From NCBI GenBank assembly GCA_021846325.1, contig JAJZBX010000008.1, positions 1 through 64,000 on the forward strand: 64,000 bases of DNA, in the 5' to 3' direction. The notes beneath the pieces were generated by a model. The model ran no database searches, was not told where the DNA came from, and saw nothing but the letters and a program-made list of their open reading frames with translations. Made by a program: the position numbers and the translations under genes. Position 1 is the first letter of the stretch. Each line of letters opens with the position of its first letter. Of the stretch, positions 5,907 to 14,238 are shown one piece after another. The DNA is from Actinomycetes bacterium (GTDB taxonomy: Bacteria > Actinomycetota > Acidimicrobiia > Acidimicrobiales > RAAP-2).

Positions 5907-8372
5907 ATGGTTCGCCCGTTCGACGTTCAAGCCATTGAGACCAAGTGGCAGGATCGATGGCTTCACGAGGGTACGTACGAAGTCGACAACGACGATCCGC
6001 GAGAGCGTTACTACGCCCTTTGCATGTACCCGTATCCATCGGGCGCGGCGCATCAGGGCCACATTCGCAACTACACCTTTGGCGATCTCATTGTGCGCTA
6101 CCAAACCATGAGGGGCAAGGCGGTGCTCTCCCCGTTTGGATTTGACTCCTTCGGACTACCGGCGGAGAACGCGGCCATCAAGGCGGGCAGCCATCCGCGG
6201 ATCTTCACCGAAGCTCGCATGGCCGAGTTGCGTCGATCAGTTGAGCGGCTCGGTGCCGTTTACGATTGGCGGCGTCTGGTCGTGAGTCACGACCCCGACT
6301 ACATCAAGTACTCCCAGACGATCTTTCTCGCCTTCCTCGAGGCGGGACTCGCCTACCGAGCCGAGGCGCCGGTTAACTGGTGTCCGGGGTGCGCGACCGT
6401 GCTCGCCAACGAACAGGTGCTCGCCGACGGCACCTGCGAGCGTTCTGGCGACCTGGTGCAGCGGCGAAATCTGGAGCAGTGGTTCTTCCGGATCACTGCG
6501 TACGCCGACGAGTTGCTGCATGATCTTGACGCGTTGGCGTGGCCCGAACGGGTCAAGGCGATGCAGCGAAACTGGATCGGACGTAGCGAGGGTGTGGAGT
6601 TCGACTTGACCTTCGCGCACGACGCCAATCGAGCGATTCGGGTGTTCACAACTCGACCGGACACTGGCTACGGCATCACCTACGCGGTGGTAGCCCCGGA
6701 GCACCCCTTGCTCGCCGCTCTCACCACCGACGCACAGCGCTCGGAGGTTGAGGCACTGGTCGAGCGAGCGACCTCGGCGAGCGAGATCGAACGCACCTCG
6801 TCCTCCGACAGCGGGCCTGGTCTGAGCAAGCGGGGCGCGTTCACCGGCAGTTACGTGGTCAACCCGTTCACTGGTGACCCCGTTCCGGTCTACGTTGCTG
6901 ATTACGTGCTCGGCAACTACGGCACCGGCGCCATCATGGCGGTGCCGGGGGAGGACGAACGGGACTTCGCCTTCGCTCGCACGTACCAGTTGCCGGTCGT
7001 GGCGACGGTGGAGCGCCCGCCCGGTTTCGGCGATGGGGCGTACGTTGGCGACGGTGCGCACATCAACTCGGGCTTTCTCGACGGGCTCGGCGTCGCCGAC
7101 GCGAAGAAGGCCGCGAGCGCCTTTCTCGTCGAACGCGCCCACGGTGTCGCGACGGTCAACTACCGGTTGCGCGACTGGTTGGTATCGCGCCAGCGATTCT
7201 GGGGCTGCCCGATTCCCATCGTCTACTGCGATCACTGCGGTATTGTCGCGGTCCCACTCGACGAGTTGCCCGTCCTCGCCCCCGACGACGTCATCATGGA
7301 AAGCTCGGGTCAGTCGCCACTCGCGACGCACGCCGCCTTCCGAGACACCACTTGCCCCCGTTGTGGCGAACCGGCCCGACGCGAGACCGACACGATGGAC
7401 ACCTTTACGGATTCGTCATGGTACTTTTTGCGCTACGCCGATCCCTTCACTGACGGTCGGCCGTTCGATCCCGAGCAGGTCGCGAAATGGATGCCCGTCG
7501 ATCAGTACATCGGCGGCATTGAGCACGCGATTCTCCACTTGCTCTACGCACGCTTCTACGTAAAGGCGCTCGTCGACATCGGATTGGCCGACGGCGTGAA
7601 CCGCGAACCCTTCGCCAGACTCTTTACCCAAGGGATGATTCGGCTCGACGGTTCCAAGATGTCCAAGTCCAAGGGCAATCTCATTTCGCCCGAGCGGTAT
7701 TTTGATCGGGTCGGGGCCGACGCACTGCGGGTCTTCCACCTCTTTGTCGGCCCGCCGGCCGACAACGTCGATTGGACCGATCAAACCGAGGACGTGATCG
7801 ACGGGTGCGCCCGATTCCTGGATCGCGTTCACCGACTGGCGACCGACGCGGCGCTCGTACATCGTCCCGACGATCCGAGTGTGGACGTGCCGCTGCGTAG
7901 AGTGGTGCACCACACGATCGATCGGGTGACTTCCGATATCGACCGATGGAGCTTCAACACCGCGGTCGCCGCGCTCATGGAGCTCTTGAACGCGACCGCC
8001 AAGTGGGCTCGAGAGTACGGCGTCGCCCGCGAGGTGCTGAACGAGGCGATCGATACCTTGTTGAAGTTGCTCGCCCCGATGGCGCCCCACCTCTCGGCCG
8101 AACTGTGGGAGATTCGTCACCCCGGCGAACCGTCGGTCCACGCGCAGCCGTGGCCGACGTCGGACCCGCACTTGACGACGGAGCAATTGGCGGTGATGGT
8201 GGTTCAAGTGAACGGTAAGGTTCGCGCTCGACTTGAGGTTTCGCCCACGATCGACGACGACGATGCACGCGATCTCGCCCTCGCCGATCCGACCATTCGC
8301 ACCTGGATCGGCGATGGTGAGCCGACCCGAGTTGTCGTGCGGGCGCCTCGTCTGGTCAACGTCATCGTCTGA
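5907..8372 (+). CDS. leuS: Leucyl-tRNA synthetase
   Basis: Class I synthetase that charges tRNA-Leu in the cytoplasm. 821 residues, typical bacterial length. The HIGH-type motif is in YPSGAAHQGHIRNY; the zinc-binding WCPGC and ANEQVLADGTCERSG follow; the CP1 editing domain contains TTRPDTGYGITY; GSKMSKSKGN is the KMSKS loop; the C-terminal anticodon-binding domain ends normally. Its stop overlaps the next start (ATGA). The start is supported by the leaderless -10 box 6 nt upstream. Confidence 0.98.
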   Translation: MVRPFDVQAIETKWQDRWLHEGTYEVDNDDPRERYYALCMYPYPSGAAHQGHIRNYTFGDLIVRYQTMRGKAVLSPFGFDSFGLPAENAAIKAGSHPRIFTEARMAELRRSVERLGAVYDWRRLVVSHDPDYIKYSQTIFLAFLEAGLAYRAEAPVNWCPGCATVLANEQVLADGTCERSGDLVQRRNLEQWFFRITAYADELLHDLDALAWPERVKAMQRNWIGRSEGVEFDLTFAHDANRAIRVFTTRPDTGYGITYAVVAPEHPLLAALTTDAQRSEVEALVERATSASEIERTSSSDSGPGLSKRGAFTGSYVVNPFTGDPVPVYVADYVLGNYGTGAIMAVPGEDERDFAFARTYQLPVVATVERPPGFGDGAYVGDGAHINSGFLDGLGVADAKKAASAFLVERAHGVATVNYRLRDWLVSRQRFWGCPIPIVYCDHCGIVAVPLDELPVLAPDDVIMESSGQSPLATHAAFRDTTCPRCGEPARRETDTMDTFTDSSWYFLRYADPFTDGRPFDPEQVAKWMPVDQYIGGIEHAILHLLYARFYVKALVDIGLADGVNREPFARLFTQGMIRLDGSKMSKSKGNLISPERYFDRVGADALRVFHLFVGPPADNVDWTDQTEDVIDGCARFLDRVHRLATDAALVHRPDDPSVDVPLRRVVHHTIDRVTSDIDRWSFNTAVAALMELLNATAKWAREYGVAREVLNEAIDTLLKLLAPMAPHLSAELWEIRHPGEPSVHAQPWPTSDPHLTTEQLAVMVVQVNGKVRARLEVSPTIDDDDARDLALADPTIRTWIGDGEPTRVVVRAPRLVNVIV

Positions 8373-8956
8373 TGGCTGCACGTTCCGCCTCGCGCACGTC
8401 CGTCGAGGTTCAACCACCCCAGTTCGATCGTCCCGAGGTCGAGATTCACGCATCGACGCGGCGGACCAAGACGGGAGCGGCGCACTGGTCGGGGAGTCGC
8501 GTCATCGTTCAGATTCCGGCACGACTGCGGGGGCGCGACCGTGACGCCTTCGTTGACGCACTGGTAGAACGCGTCGTTCGCCACCGTCCACAGAACGCCG
8601 CGGGCGACGCTGCGCTCGAGGAGCGATGTCGGACCCTCGCCACGATGTACACCGATGGCGTGACGCCGTCGTCAGTGCGCTGGGTCTCGAATCAGCGAGC
8701 GCGGTGGGCATCGTGTTCGCCGGCGACTCGTGAGATCAGGGTGTCGAGTCGCCTGCGCCAGTGCCCCGAGTGGGTGATTGACGCGGTGCTGGTTCACGAG
8801 TTGGCGCACCTGCACGAAGTCGATCACTCGGTGGCCTTTCACGAGATTGCTGATCGGTATCCACGCCAGCGCGACGCGTCGATCTTCCTCGAGGGCCTAG
8901 CGCTGGGCTTAGGACTCGCCGTGGAGACCGGCGACGTCGACCCGTCGATCGACTAG
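8372..8956 (+). CDS. YgjP/SprT-like zinc metalloprotease (DUF45)
   Basis: 194 residues, with the C-terminal pattern VSNQRARWASCS, then VIDAVLVHELAHLHEVDHSVAFH: an HExxH zinc site with a third His, as in the YgjP-like M48-related family. The N-terminal 60 residues match the short beta region before that domain. The biological substrate is not known for the family. It overlaps leuS by 1 nt and meets the PAC2 gene tail-to-tail with a 4-nt overlap. Confidence 0.88.
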   Translation: MAARSASRTSVEVQPPQFDRPEVEIHASTRRTKTGAAHWSGSRVIVQIPARLRGRDRDAFVDALVERVVRHRPQNAAGDAALEERCRTLATMYTDGVTPSSVRWVSNQRARWASCSPATREIRVSSRLRQCPEWVIDAVLVHELAHLHEVDHSVAFHEIADRYPRQRDASIFLEGLALGLGLAVETGDVDPSID

Positions 8957-9834
8957 TCAGCCTCACCACGCAAGAAACGTTCGAGCTCCGCCGCGAGCTC
9001 TTCGGCGCTCGGGAGGTCTTCGGCGGGTGCCCCCTCATCGGCGTCGACCGCCTCTTCGAGTTGCTTGACCATTGAGCGGTGATCGGGGTTGTTGGTGATC
9101 AGTTCATCAACGTGTTGGCGGGTCTCGTCGGCCGCCGCTCGTAGGTCGCCGGCGTCCAGGGTGAGTCCACTAATTCGCGCGACCCCGTCGATCAGGGCCG
9201 CGGCGGCTTGTGGGTACGACATGGACGCAACGTAGTGCGGGACTCGGGCCCACAGCGTCACCACATCCATGTCGACCTCGGCGAAGCCGAGTTCGAGTGC
9301 CGCCGAGATTCCCGCCGGCACCTCAATCTCGCCACTCATGGTGCCCACGACGGTCAGCAGATGCGCGCTCGCCGCCGGCGCGGTTCCGATCACTCGAACC
9401 GGCCTCGTGTGCGGGGTCGGCGCGGGAAAGGCGCCGAGCCCGACGGTGAGACGGACGTCGAAGCGCCCCGCGGCGTCGGCGGCCACGTCGACGAAATCGC
9501 TCCAGTGAAAGTCGGGTTCGGGCCCGACGAGGAAGAGCACGTCGGCGCCGTCGCGATCGTGGCCGTATCGCAACTGGATTTCGGGCCACGTCAACTCGGA
9601 GGTTACGCCGTCGATGATTCGCGCAACGGGTCGTCGGGCGCGTTGGTCGATGAAGTATTCGGTGTCGAAGGTGGCCAGGACGTCGGTCTCAATGGTCGAC
9701 AGGAGCGTGGACATGGCCGTCGCGGCGCCCAGCCCAGCGTCAATCCACCCCTCGAGGCCGATGACGAGCACCGGCTCATTGAGTGGTGGGTCAGCGAGGT
9801 AGATCACTCGGTCGTAGATTTCGTCGTCCATCAC
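8953..9834 (-). CDS. PAC2 family protein
   Basis: 293 residues with PAC2 features: PVLVIGLEGWIDAG near the N-terminus, a central GADVLFLVGPEPDFHW and VRVIGTAPA, and VTLWARVPHYVA in the last third. PAC2 is the fold of the proteasome assembly chaperone; in actinobacteria these proteins are widespread but of undefined role. The C-terminus (about 240-293) is acidic and helical. The start overlaps the stop of the phosphotransferase gene, so the two form an operon. ATG 9831 is an equal alternative start. Confidence 0.85.
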   Translation of the reverse strand: MMDDEIYDRVIYLADPPLNEPVLVIGLEGWIDAGLGAATAMSTLLSTIETDVLATFDTEYFIDQRARRPVARIIDGVTSELTWPEIQLRYGHDRDGADVLFLVGPEPDFHWSDFVDVAADAAGRFDVRLTVGLGAFPAPTPHTRPVRVIGTAPAASAHLLTVVGTMSGEIEVPAGISAALELGFAEVDMDVVTLWARVPHYVASMSYPQAAAALIDGVARISGLTLDAGDLRAAADETRQHVDELITNNPDHRSMVKQLEEAVDADEGAPAEDLPSAEELAAELERFLRGEAD

Positions 9835-10865
9835 GTCTCCAAAGTGCGGCTGGCTAGGTTGGCCAATGTAGTGATATGCGTCGGAAATTCAAGCACGCTG
9901 CCCTGGTCGCCCGCGGTGGCGCCGGCTCGGTAACGCGCGTACACGCCCTGCAGAATGCAGGCCAGCTTCCAGTAGCCGAAGGCCTGATAGAAATTGACGT
10001 CGCTGAGGTCGAGCGTCGAGTGGCGAGCGTACGCCTCGAGCACGTCGGCGCGCGTGGCGAAGCCGGGCGCCGTCGTCGGGGCCGCCCCGAGTAGGGCGGC
10101 CGTCTCGTCTTCGGGTTCGGCCCAGTAGACGAGCAGGATTCCCAGGTCGGCCAGGGGATCGCCCAGGGTGCAGATCTCCCAGTCCAGTATGGCCATCACG
10201 TTGCCTCGTGCATCGAGAACCGTGTTGTCGAGTCGGTAGTCGCCGTGGACCACCGTGGTGCCCTGCTGACGAGGTATAACGCCCGCGAGACGATCGCCGA
10301 TCGCTTCGATCACGCCGTGGTGATCGACCCCGTCGACGCGCGTTTGCTCGTACTGCGTGCGCCAGCGACGCAACTGTCGCTCGATGTAGCCATCGTGGCG
10401 CGCGAGGTTGGCGAGTCCCGCTCGGTTGACGTCGACGTCGTGCAAACCCGCCAAGGTCTGCGCGAGGTGCTCACCGATCACGGCACGAACCGATACGTCG
10501 AAGGAAGTCTCGGCTTGGGCGCGATCTCGCAAGATCGCACCCTCGACGAACTCCATGACGTAAAAGGGACGGTCGGTGACCATCTCGTCGGTGCAGAGTC
10601 CCAGTGGGCGCGCGACCGGGACGCCGAGCGGCGCGAGCGCCGCAATGATGGTGTGTTCACGAACCATGTCGTGCGCGGTCGGCAGCACGTGGCTCACCGG
10701 CGGTCGCCGCAGGGCGACCGACCGACCCGTCGAGTCGGTCACGCGGTAGGTGAGGTTGGAGCGACCCCCGGCGACGAGTTCGAATCGCAAGGGTGCGACG
10801 AGCCCGACGTAGCGTACCAGCCACGCGGTCACCGGTTCGACGGCGATGCCGGGAATCGTCTCCAT
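9831..10865 (-). CDS. Aminoglycoside-phosphotransferase-like (APH/ACAD10 type) kinase
   Basis: 344 residues with a protein-kinase-like fold: GGRSNLTYRV nucleotide loop, RRPPVSHVLPTAHDMVREH, catalytic VVHGDYRLDNTVLD and the metal-binding ILDWEICTLGDPLADLG. This is the ACAD10-like branch of APH enzymes, which act on small hydroxylated molecules; the substrate cannot be told. ATG 10865 was chosen; a GTG at 10904 would add 13 residues and overlap the trxA promoter on the other strand. Operonic with the PAC2 gene. Confidence 0.85.
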   Translation of the reverse strand: METIPGIAVEPVTAWLVRYVGLVAPLRFELVAGGRSNLTYRVTDSTGRSVALRRPPVSHVLPTAHDMVREHTIIAALAPLGVPVARPLGLCTDEMVTDRPFYVMEFVEGAILRDRAQAETSFDVSVRAVIGEHLAQTLAGLHDVDVNRAGLANLARHDGYIERQLRRWRTQYEQTRVDGVDHHGVIEAIGDRLAGVIPRQQGTTVVHGDYRLDNTVLDARGNVMAILDWEICTLGDPLADLGILLVYWAEPEDETAALLGAAPTTAPGFATRADVLEAYARHSTLDLSDVNFYQAFGYWKLACILQGVYARYRAGATAGDQGSVLEFPTHITTLANLASRTLET

Positions 10866-10915
10866 AGCCGGTGAGGATAACAGTGCTTCGCGGTGCCCCT
10901 GCACGGCACCCCCGG

Positions 10916-10921
10916 TACGAT
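10916..10921 (+). promoter_or_regulatory. -10 box of trxA (leaderless)
   Basis: TACGAT, then 6 nt, then GTG 10928. No SD is present. Confidence 0.6.
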
Positions 10922-10927
10922 GGATGC

Positions 10928-11251
10928 GTGAACAACGCCACGGACGCGACGTTTCGAACGAAGGTGCTGGAACGATCGGCCACGGTGCCCGTCATTGTCG
11001 ACCTGTGGGCGGCGTGGTGCGGTCCCTGTCGAGTGTTGACGCCCATCCTGGAGAAGGTGATCGCGCAGAGTGAGGGCTCGGTTGAGCTCGTCGCGGTCGA
11101 CGTCGACAAGAATCCTCGCACCGCTCAGGCGTTCGGGGTCCAATCGATCCCTTCGGTCTTCGCGTTCAGGGACGGACAGGTAGTCGACTCGTTCGTCGGG
11201 GCGCGCAGCGAGCGCGCCGTTCGCAAGTTCGTCGCCAATCTCCGTCGTTAG
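10928..11251 (+). CDS. trxA: Thioredoxin
   Basis: 107 residues with the redox motif WAAWCGPCR and the cis-proline region VQSIPSVFAF, full-length for a thioredoxin. It would reduce protein disulfides in the cytoplasm. GTG 10928 is fixed by the -10 box 6 nt before it. A second thioredoxin-like gene follows 42 nt later with its own promoter; the two share most of the first 100 residues, which points to a tandem duplication. Confidence 0.92.
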   Translation: MNNATDATFRTKVLERSATVPVIVDLWAAWCGPCRVLTPILEKVIAQSEGSVELVAVDVDKNPRTAQAFGVQSIPSVFAFRDGQVVDSFVGARSERAVRKFVANLRR

Positions 11252-11281
11252 CGCTCGGATCCACGCGAAATCGCCGCCCGG

Positions 11282-11287
11282 TAGAGT
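11282..11287 (+). promoter_or_regulatory. -10 box of the second thioredoxin-like gene (leaderless)
   Basis: TAGAGT, then 6 nt, then GTG 11294, the same arrangement as at trxA. Confidence 0.6.
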
Positions 11288-11293
11288 GAGAGC

Positions 11294-11998
11294 GTGACCG
11301 ACGTAACCGACGCCACGTTTAGCACTGCTGTCTTGGATCGGTCCAAGGCCGTGCCGGTGGTGGTCGATTTATGGGCGGCGTGGTGCGGTCCCTGCCGCAC
11401 GCTGACGCCAACGCTCGAGAAGGTCATCGGTGAGACAAATGGATTGGTCGAGTTGGTGAAAATCGATGTCGACGCCAATCCTCGCGTGGCCCAGGCCTTC
11501 TCCGTGCAGTCGATTCCTTCGGTTTTCGCTTTCAAAAGTGGTGAGGTGGTGGACTCGTTCGTTGGTGCCCTGCCCGAGCACGCGGTGCGCGAGTGGGTAG
11601 CGAAGCTCGTCCCCGGTGCATCGGCGCTCGAGCAACTGATCGCGGTGGGGGACGAGGCGTCGTTACGCCAGGCGCTCGAACTAGACCCGGTGAACGTTGT
11701 GGCCACCGCGGCGCTGGGGGAGTTGCTTAGCTCACAGCAACGTTTTGACGAGGCTGAGGCGATTCTGTCGCCCCTGGCGTCCTCGGTGGCGGTCAAGACG
11801 ATCTTGGCGCGGGTGCGTCTCGCGCGTGATGGCGTAAACCTGGACGGGGACCTCGACCTGACGCTCGAACACCTCCTTGAGCAGTCGGCCAGCAGTGCGC
11901 AGGCGCGCGAGAGCCTGCTGGTCTTTTTGGACGCCCTGGGACCGGACGATCCGCGCTACGTCACGTTCCGACGTCGCCTGGCGAGCCGACTGTACTAG
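11294..11998 (+). CDS. Thioredoxin-TPR protein, YbbN/CnoX type
   Basis: 234 residues. Residues 1-110 form a thioredoxin domain with an intact WCGPC and SIPSVFAF; residues 115-234 are helical TPR-like repeats (LEQLIAVGDEASLRQALELD, RFDEAEAILSPL). This is the layout of YbbN/CnoX, in which the TPR part binds unfolded proteins or chaperonin. E. coli CnoX lacks active thioredoxin cysteines; here both are present, so oxidoreductase activity is possible. It ends shortly before folP2. Confidence 0.85.
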   Translation: MTDVTDATFSTAVLDRSKAVPVVVDLWAAWCGPCRTLTPTLEKVIGETNGLVELVKIDVDANPRVAQAFSVQSIPSVFAFKSGEVVDSFVGALPEHAVREWVAKLVPGASALEQLIAVGDEASLRQALELDPVNVVATAALGELLSSQQRFDEAEAILSPLASSVAVKTILARVRLARDGVNLDGDLDLTLEHLLEQSASSAQARESLLVFLDALGPDDPRYVTFRRRLASRLY

Positions 11999-12039
11999 TA
12001 GTGCGTCGGTTTCGTCCCGCGCGGGCCATCGAGGTCGCG

Positions 12040-12858
12040 ATGGGTGCTCGCACGTACGACATCACGACGCGGGCGCTGGTGATGGGGGTGCTCAACCGAA
12101 CACCCGACTCGTTCTACGCGCCGGCCGCCACGTTTGCCCTCGACGCCCTGCTCGAGCGCGCCGACCGGCTCGTCGCCGAGGGCGCGGACCTACTCGACGT
12201 GGGTGGGGTGAAGGCGGGACCGGGCGACGAGGTGGGCGAGGCGGAGGAGCTCGAGCGAGTCGTGCCGGTGGTGTCCGAGCTGCGACGTCGCTTCGACATC
12301 CCCATCAGTGTCGACACGTGGCGGGCGTCGGTGGCCGCCGCGAGTTTCGACGAGGGGGCACAGGTGGGCAACGACATCAGCGGCTTCGCTGACCCTCAGT
12401 ACTTGCCAGTCGCCGCGAGGGCCGGTGCGACGGTGATCGCCACCCACATCCGACTGCGTCCCCGCGTCGCTGACCCGACGCCCTACTATGACGACGTCAC
12501 CCGAACCGTACGCGACTTTCTAGTTGACCGACGGCGACAGGCGATCGACGCCGGCATTGAAGAACGCCGCATCGTGCTGGACGCCGGACTCGACCTCGGC
12601 AAGACCGCAGCGCACTCGCTCCAACTCCTGCGAGACTCGGCCGAGCTGGCCGAACTGGGATCACCCCTGCTGCTCTCGGCGTCGAACAAGACATTCCTGG
12701 GTGATCTCTTTGACCTGCCGGTGAGCGACCGTCGCTCGCCGTCGCTGGCGGCGATGGCCGTTGGCATCGGTGCGGGGTGTCGCATCGTTCGAGTGCACGA
12801 CGTGGCGGGAAGCGTTCGCGTACGCGACGCGCTCGCCCGAGTACTGGAGGAGGCGTGA
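12040..12858 (+). CDS. Dihydropteroate-synthase homologue, FolP2 type
   Basis: TIM-barrel protein of the pterin-binding family. Start ATG 12040 has GAGG 5 nt before it; GTG 12001 would add 13 residues. The usual DHPS phrases are altered: VLNRTPDSFYAP in place of the NxTPDSFSDGG loop, and LLDVGGVKAGPGDEV in place of GGESTRPG. The same alterations mark mycobacterial FolP2, reported to lack DHPS activity. VGNDISGFADP, IATHIRLRP and the C-terminal GCRIVRVHDV remain. Either it makes dihydropteroate poorly or has another role; no other folP is in the window. Its stop overlaps holA. Confidence 0.85.
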   Translation: MGARTYDITTRALVMGVLNRTPDSFYAPAATFALDALLERADRLVAEGADLLDVGGVKAGPGDEVGEAEELERVVPVVSELRRRFDIPISVDTWRASVAAASFDEGAQVGNDISGFADPQYLPVAARAGATVIATHIRLRPRVADPTPYYDDVTRTVRDFLVDRRRQAIDAGIEERRIVLDAGLDLGKTAAHSLQLLRDSAELAELGSPLLLSASNKTFLGDLFDLPVSDRRSPSLAAMAVGIGAGCRIVRVHDVAGSVRVRDALARVLEEA

Positions 12859-13862
12859 CCGGCTCGTCGCTCGTCGTGGTGGGCACCGACGCGACCATGG
12901 TCTATGACGCGGTGCGCGTCGCCGTAGCCGGGGAGCTCAGGGAACTCGACGCGACCGCGGCCCTGGAAGATTTCACCGTGCGTGACGCCTCGACCGGTGA
13001 GTCACTCGCCGGCCGGCTCCTCGACGCTCTCTACACGCCGGCGTTGTTGGTCGCTCGTCGGGTTGTCGTTGTTCGTGACGCGCAGCACCTCACCGCGGAC
13101 GAGGTGAGCTCGGTCATCGCGTGGATGGGCGACCCGATTCCGTCGACCGTTCTGATACTCGCAGTGGTGGGTGCCAAATCGAACAAACTCGTGAGGGCCG
13201 CGCAGACGGTCATCGACGTGAATGTCTCCAGCAAGCCGGTGGATCGCGTCGCGTTCACGGTGGCGAAGTTCGTTGAACACGGCGTCGGCGTCGACGCCGC
13301 GCTCGCCAAGCGCGTCGTCGAGCGAATTGGCGATGACGTCGCCCGTGTCGACGCGCTGGCCAGGACGTTGCACGCCATCTACGGGACGGCGCCACTGACG
13401 TTCGCGCAGCTCGAGCCGTACCTGGGCGGTGCCGGTGACGTCCCCGAATGGGATCTGACCGATGCGCTGGACGCCGGCGAAGTCGTCGGGGCCATCACGG
13501 TCGCCCGACGGATGCTGGATTCACGCGGGCGCGCTGGCTTACAGGTCGTCAACATCCTGCAGCGGTACTACCTGCGATTGGCGCGCCTCGAGGGGGCGGG
13601 CGTGCGCGACGCCGACGAGGCGGCGACGCTCTTGGGCATGAATCGCTTTCCGGCGGGCAAGGCACTGGCCGCCGCGCGACGGCTCGGTGCCGCACGACTC
13701 GCCGAGGCCGTGCACCTGGTGACCCGGGCCGATCTCGATCTGAAGGGTGGCATCGACTACGGTTCGCGTGACGACGCCTCGGACGTGGACGTGACCGACC
13801 TCACCGTGATCGAGGTGCTGGTCGCGCGTCTGGCCCGCCTCAGCGCCAGCGCGCGACGTTAG
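12855..13862 (+). CDS. holA: DNA polymerase III delta subunit
   Basis: 335 residues from GTG 12855, which overlaps the folP2 stop and is preceded by GGAGG. It has the delta-subunit layout: N-terminal P-loop-like domain without a P-loop, TPALLVARRVVVVRDAQHL, VPEWDLTDALDAGEVVGAI in the middle, and the helical collar domain with LQVVNILQRYYLRLARLEGA. In the clamp loader it opens the beta clamp. Sequence identity in this family is always low, but the position next to rpsT supports the call. Confidence 0.9.
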   Translation: MTGSSLVVVGTDATMVYDAVRVAVAGELRELDATAALEDFTVRDASTGESLAGRLLDALYTPALLVARRVVVVRDAQHLTADEVSSVIAWMGDPIPSTVLILAVVGAKSNKLVRAAQTVIDVNVSSKPVDRVAFTVAKFVEHGVGVDAALAKRVVERIGDDVARVDALARTLHAIYGTAPLTFAQLEPYLGGAGDVPEWDLTDALDAGEVVGAITVARRMLDSRGRAGLQVVNILQRYYLRLARLEGAGVRDADEAATLLGMNRFPAGKALAAARRLGAARLAEAVHLVTRADLDLKGGIDYGSRDDASDVDVTDLTVIEVLVARLARLSASARR

Positions 13863-14125
13863 TTGGCGTCAGCGCGTAGACCGTTGAGGCGGCGCATCAG
13901 GCCGCTCTTCTTATTGGCGGCCTGATTCTTGTGAATGATGCCCTTGGTCGCCGCCATGTCGATGCGCTTGATCGCCGTGCGCAGGGCGACGGCTTCGTCG
14001 GGGGTACCGACGGCCGTCACGGCGGTCTTGACTCGGGTGCGCAACTCGGACTTGACGGCCCGGTTGCGCTCGCGCGCGACCTCGTTCTGCTTGTTGCGCT
14101 TGATCTGGCTCTTGATGTTGGCCAC
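13859..14125 (-). CDS. rpsT: 30S ribosomal protein S20
   Basis: 88 residues from GTG 14125, with GAGG 9 nt upstream. The sequence is the standard S20 pattern: ANIKSQIKRNKQNEVARERN, VKSELRTRVK, and the C-terminal KGIIHKNQAANKKSGLMRRL. It binds 16S rRNA early in small-subunit assembly. It meets holA tail-to-tail with a 4-nt overlap. The -10 box (TAGCCT on this strand, 14175-14180) gives a leader of about 45 nt, where S20 autoregulation could act. Confidence 0.97.
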   Translation of the reverse strand: MANIKSQIKRNKQNEVARERNRAVKSELRTRVKTAVTAVGTPDEAVALRTAIKRIDMAATKGIIHKNQAANKKSGLMRRLNGLRADAN

Positions 14126-14223
14126 GAAAACAACCTCGTTCGATAGCGGTGCCGTTGGTCCGGCGGGCTGAACAAGGCTAGCAGAACCACCACCGGCCAC
14201 GCTCACCCGCGCGCCACGCCGGG

Positions 14224-14229
14224 TAGCCT
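14224..14229 (+). promoter_or_regulatory. -10 box of lepA
   Basis: TAGCCT, then 9 nt, then GTG 14239, leaving at most a few bases of leader. It is divergent from the rpsT -10 box about 45 bp away. Confidence 0.5.
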
Positions 14230-14238
14230 TGCAACACC

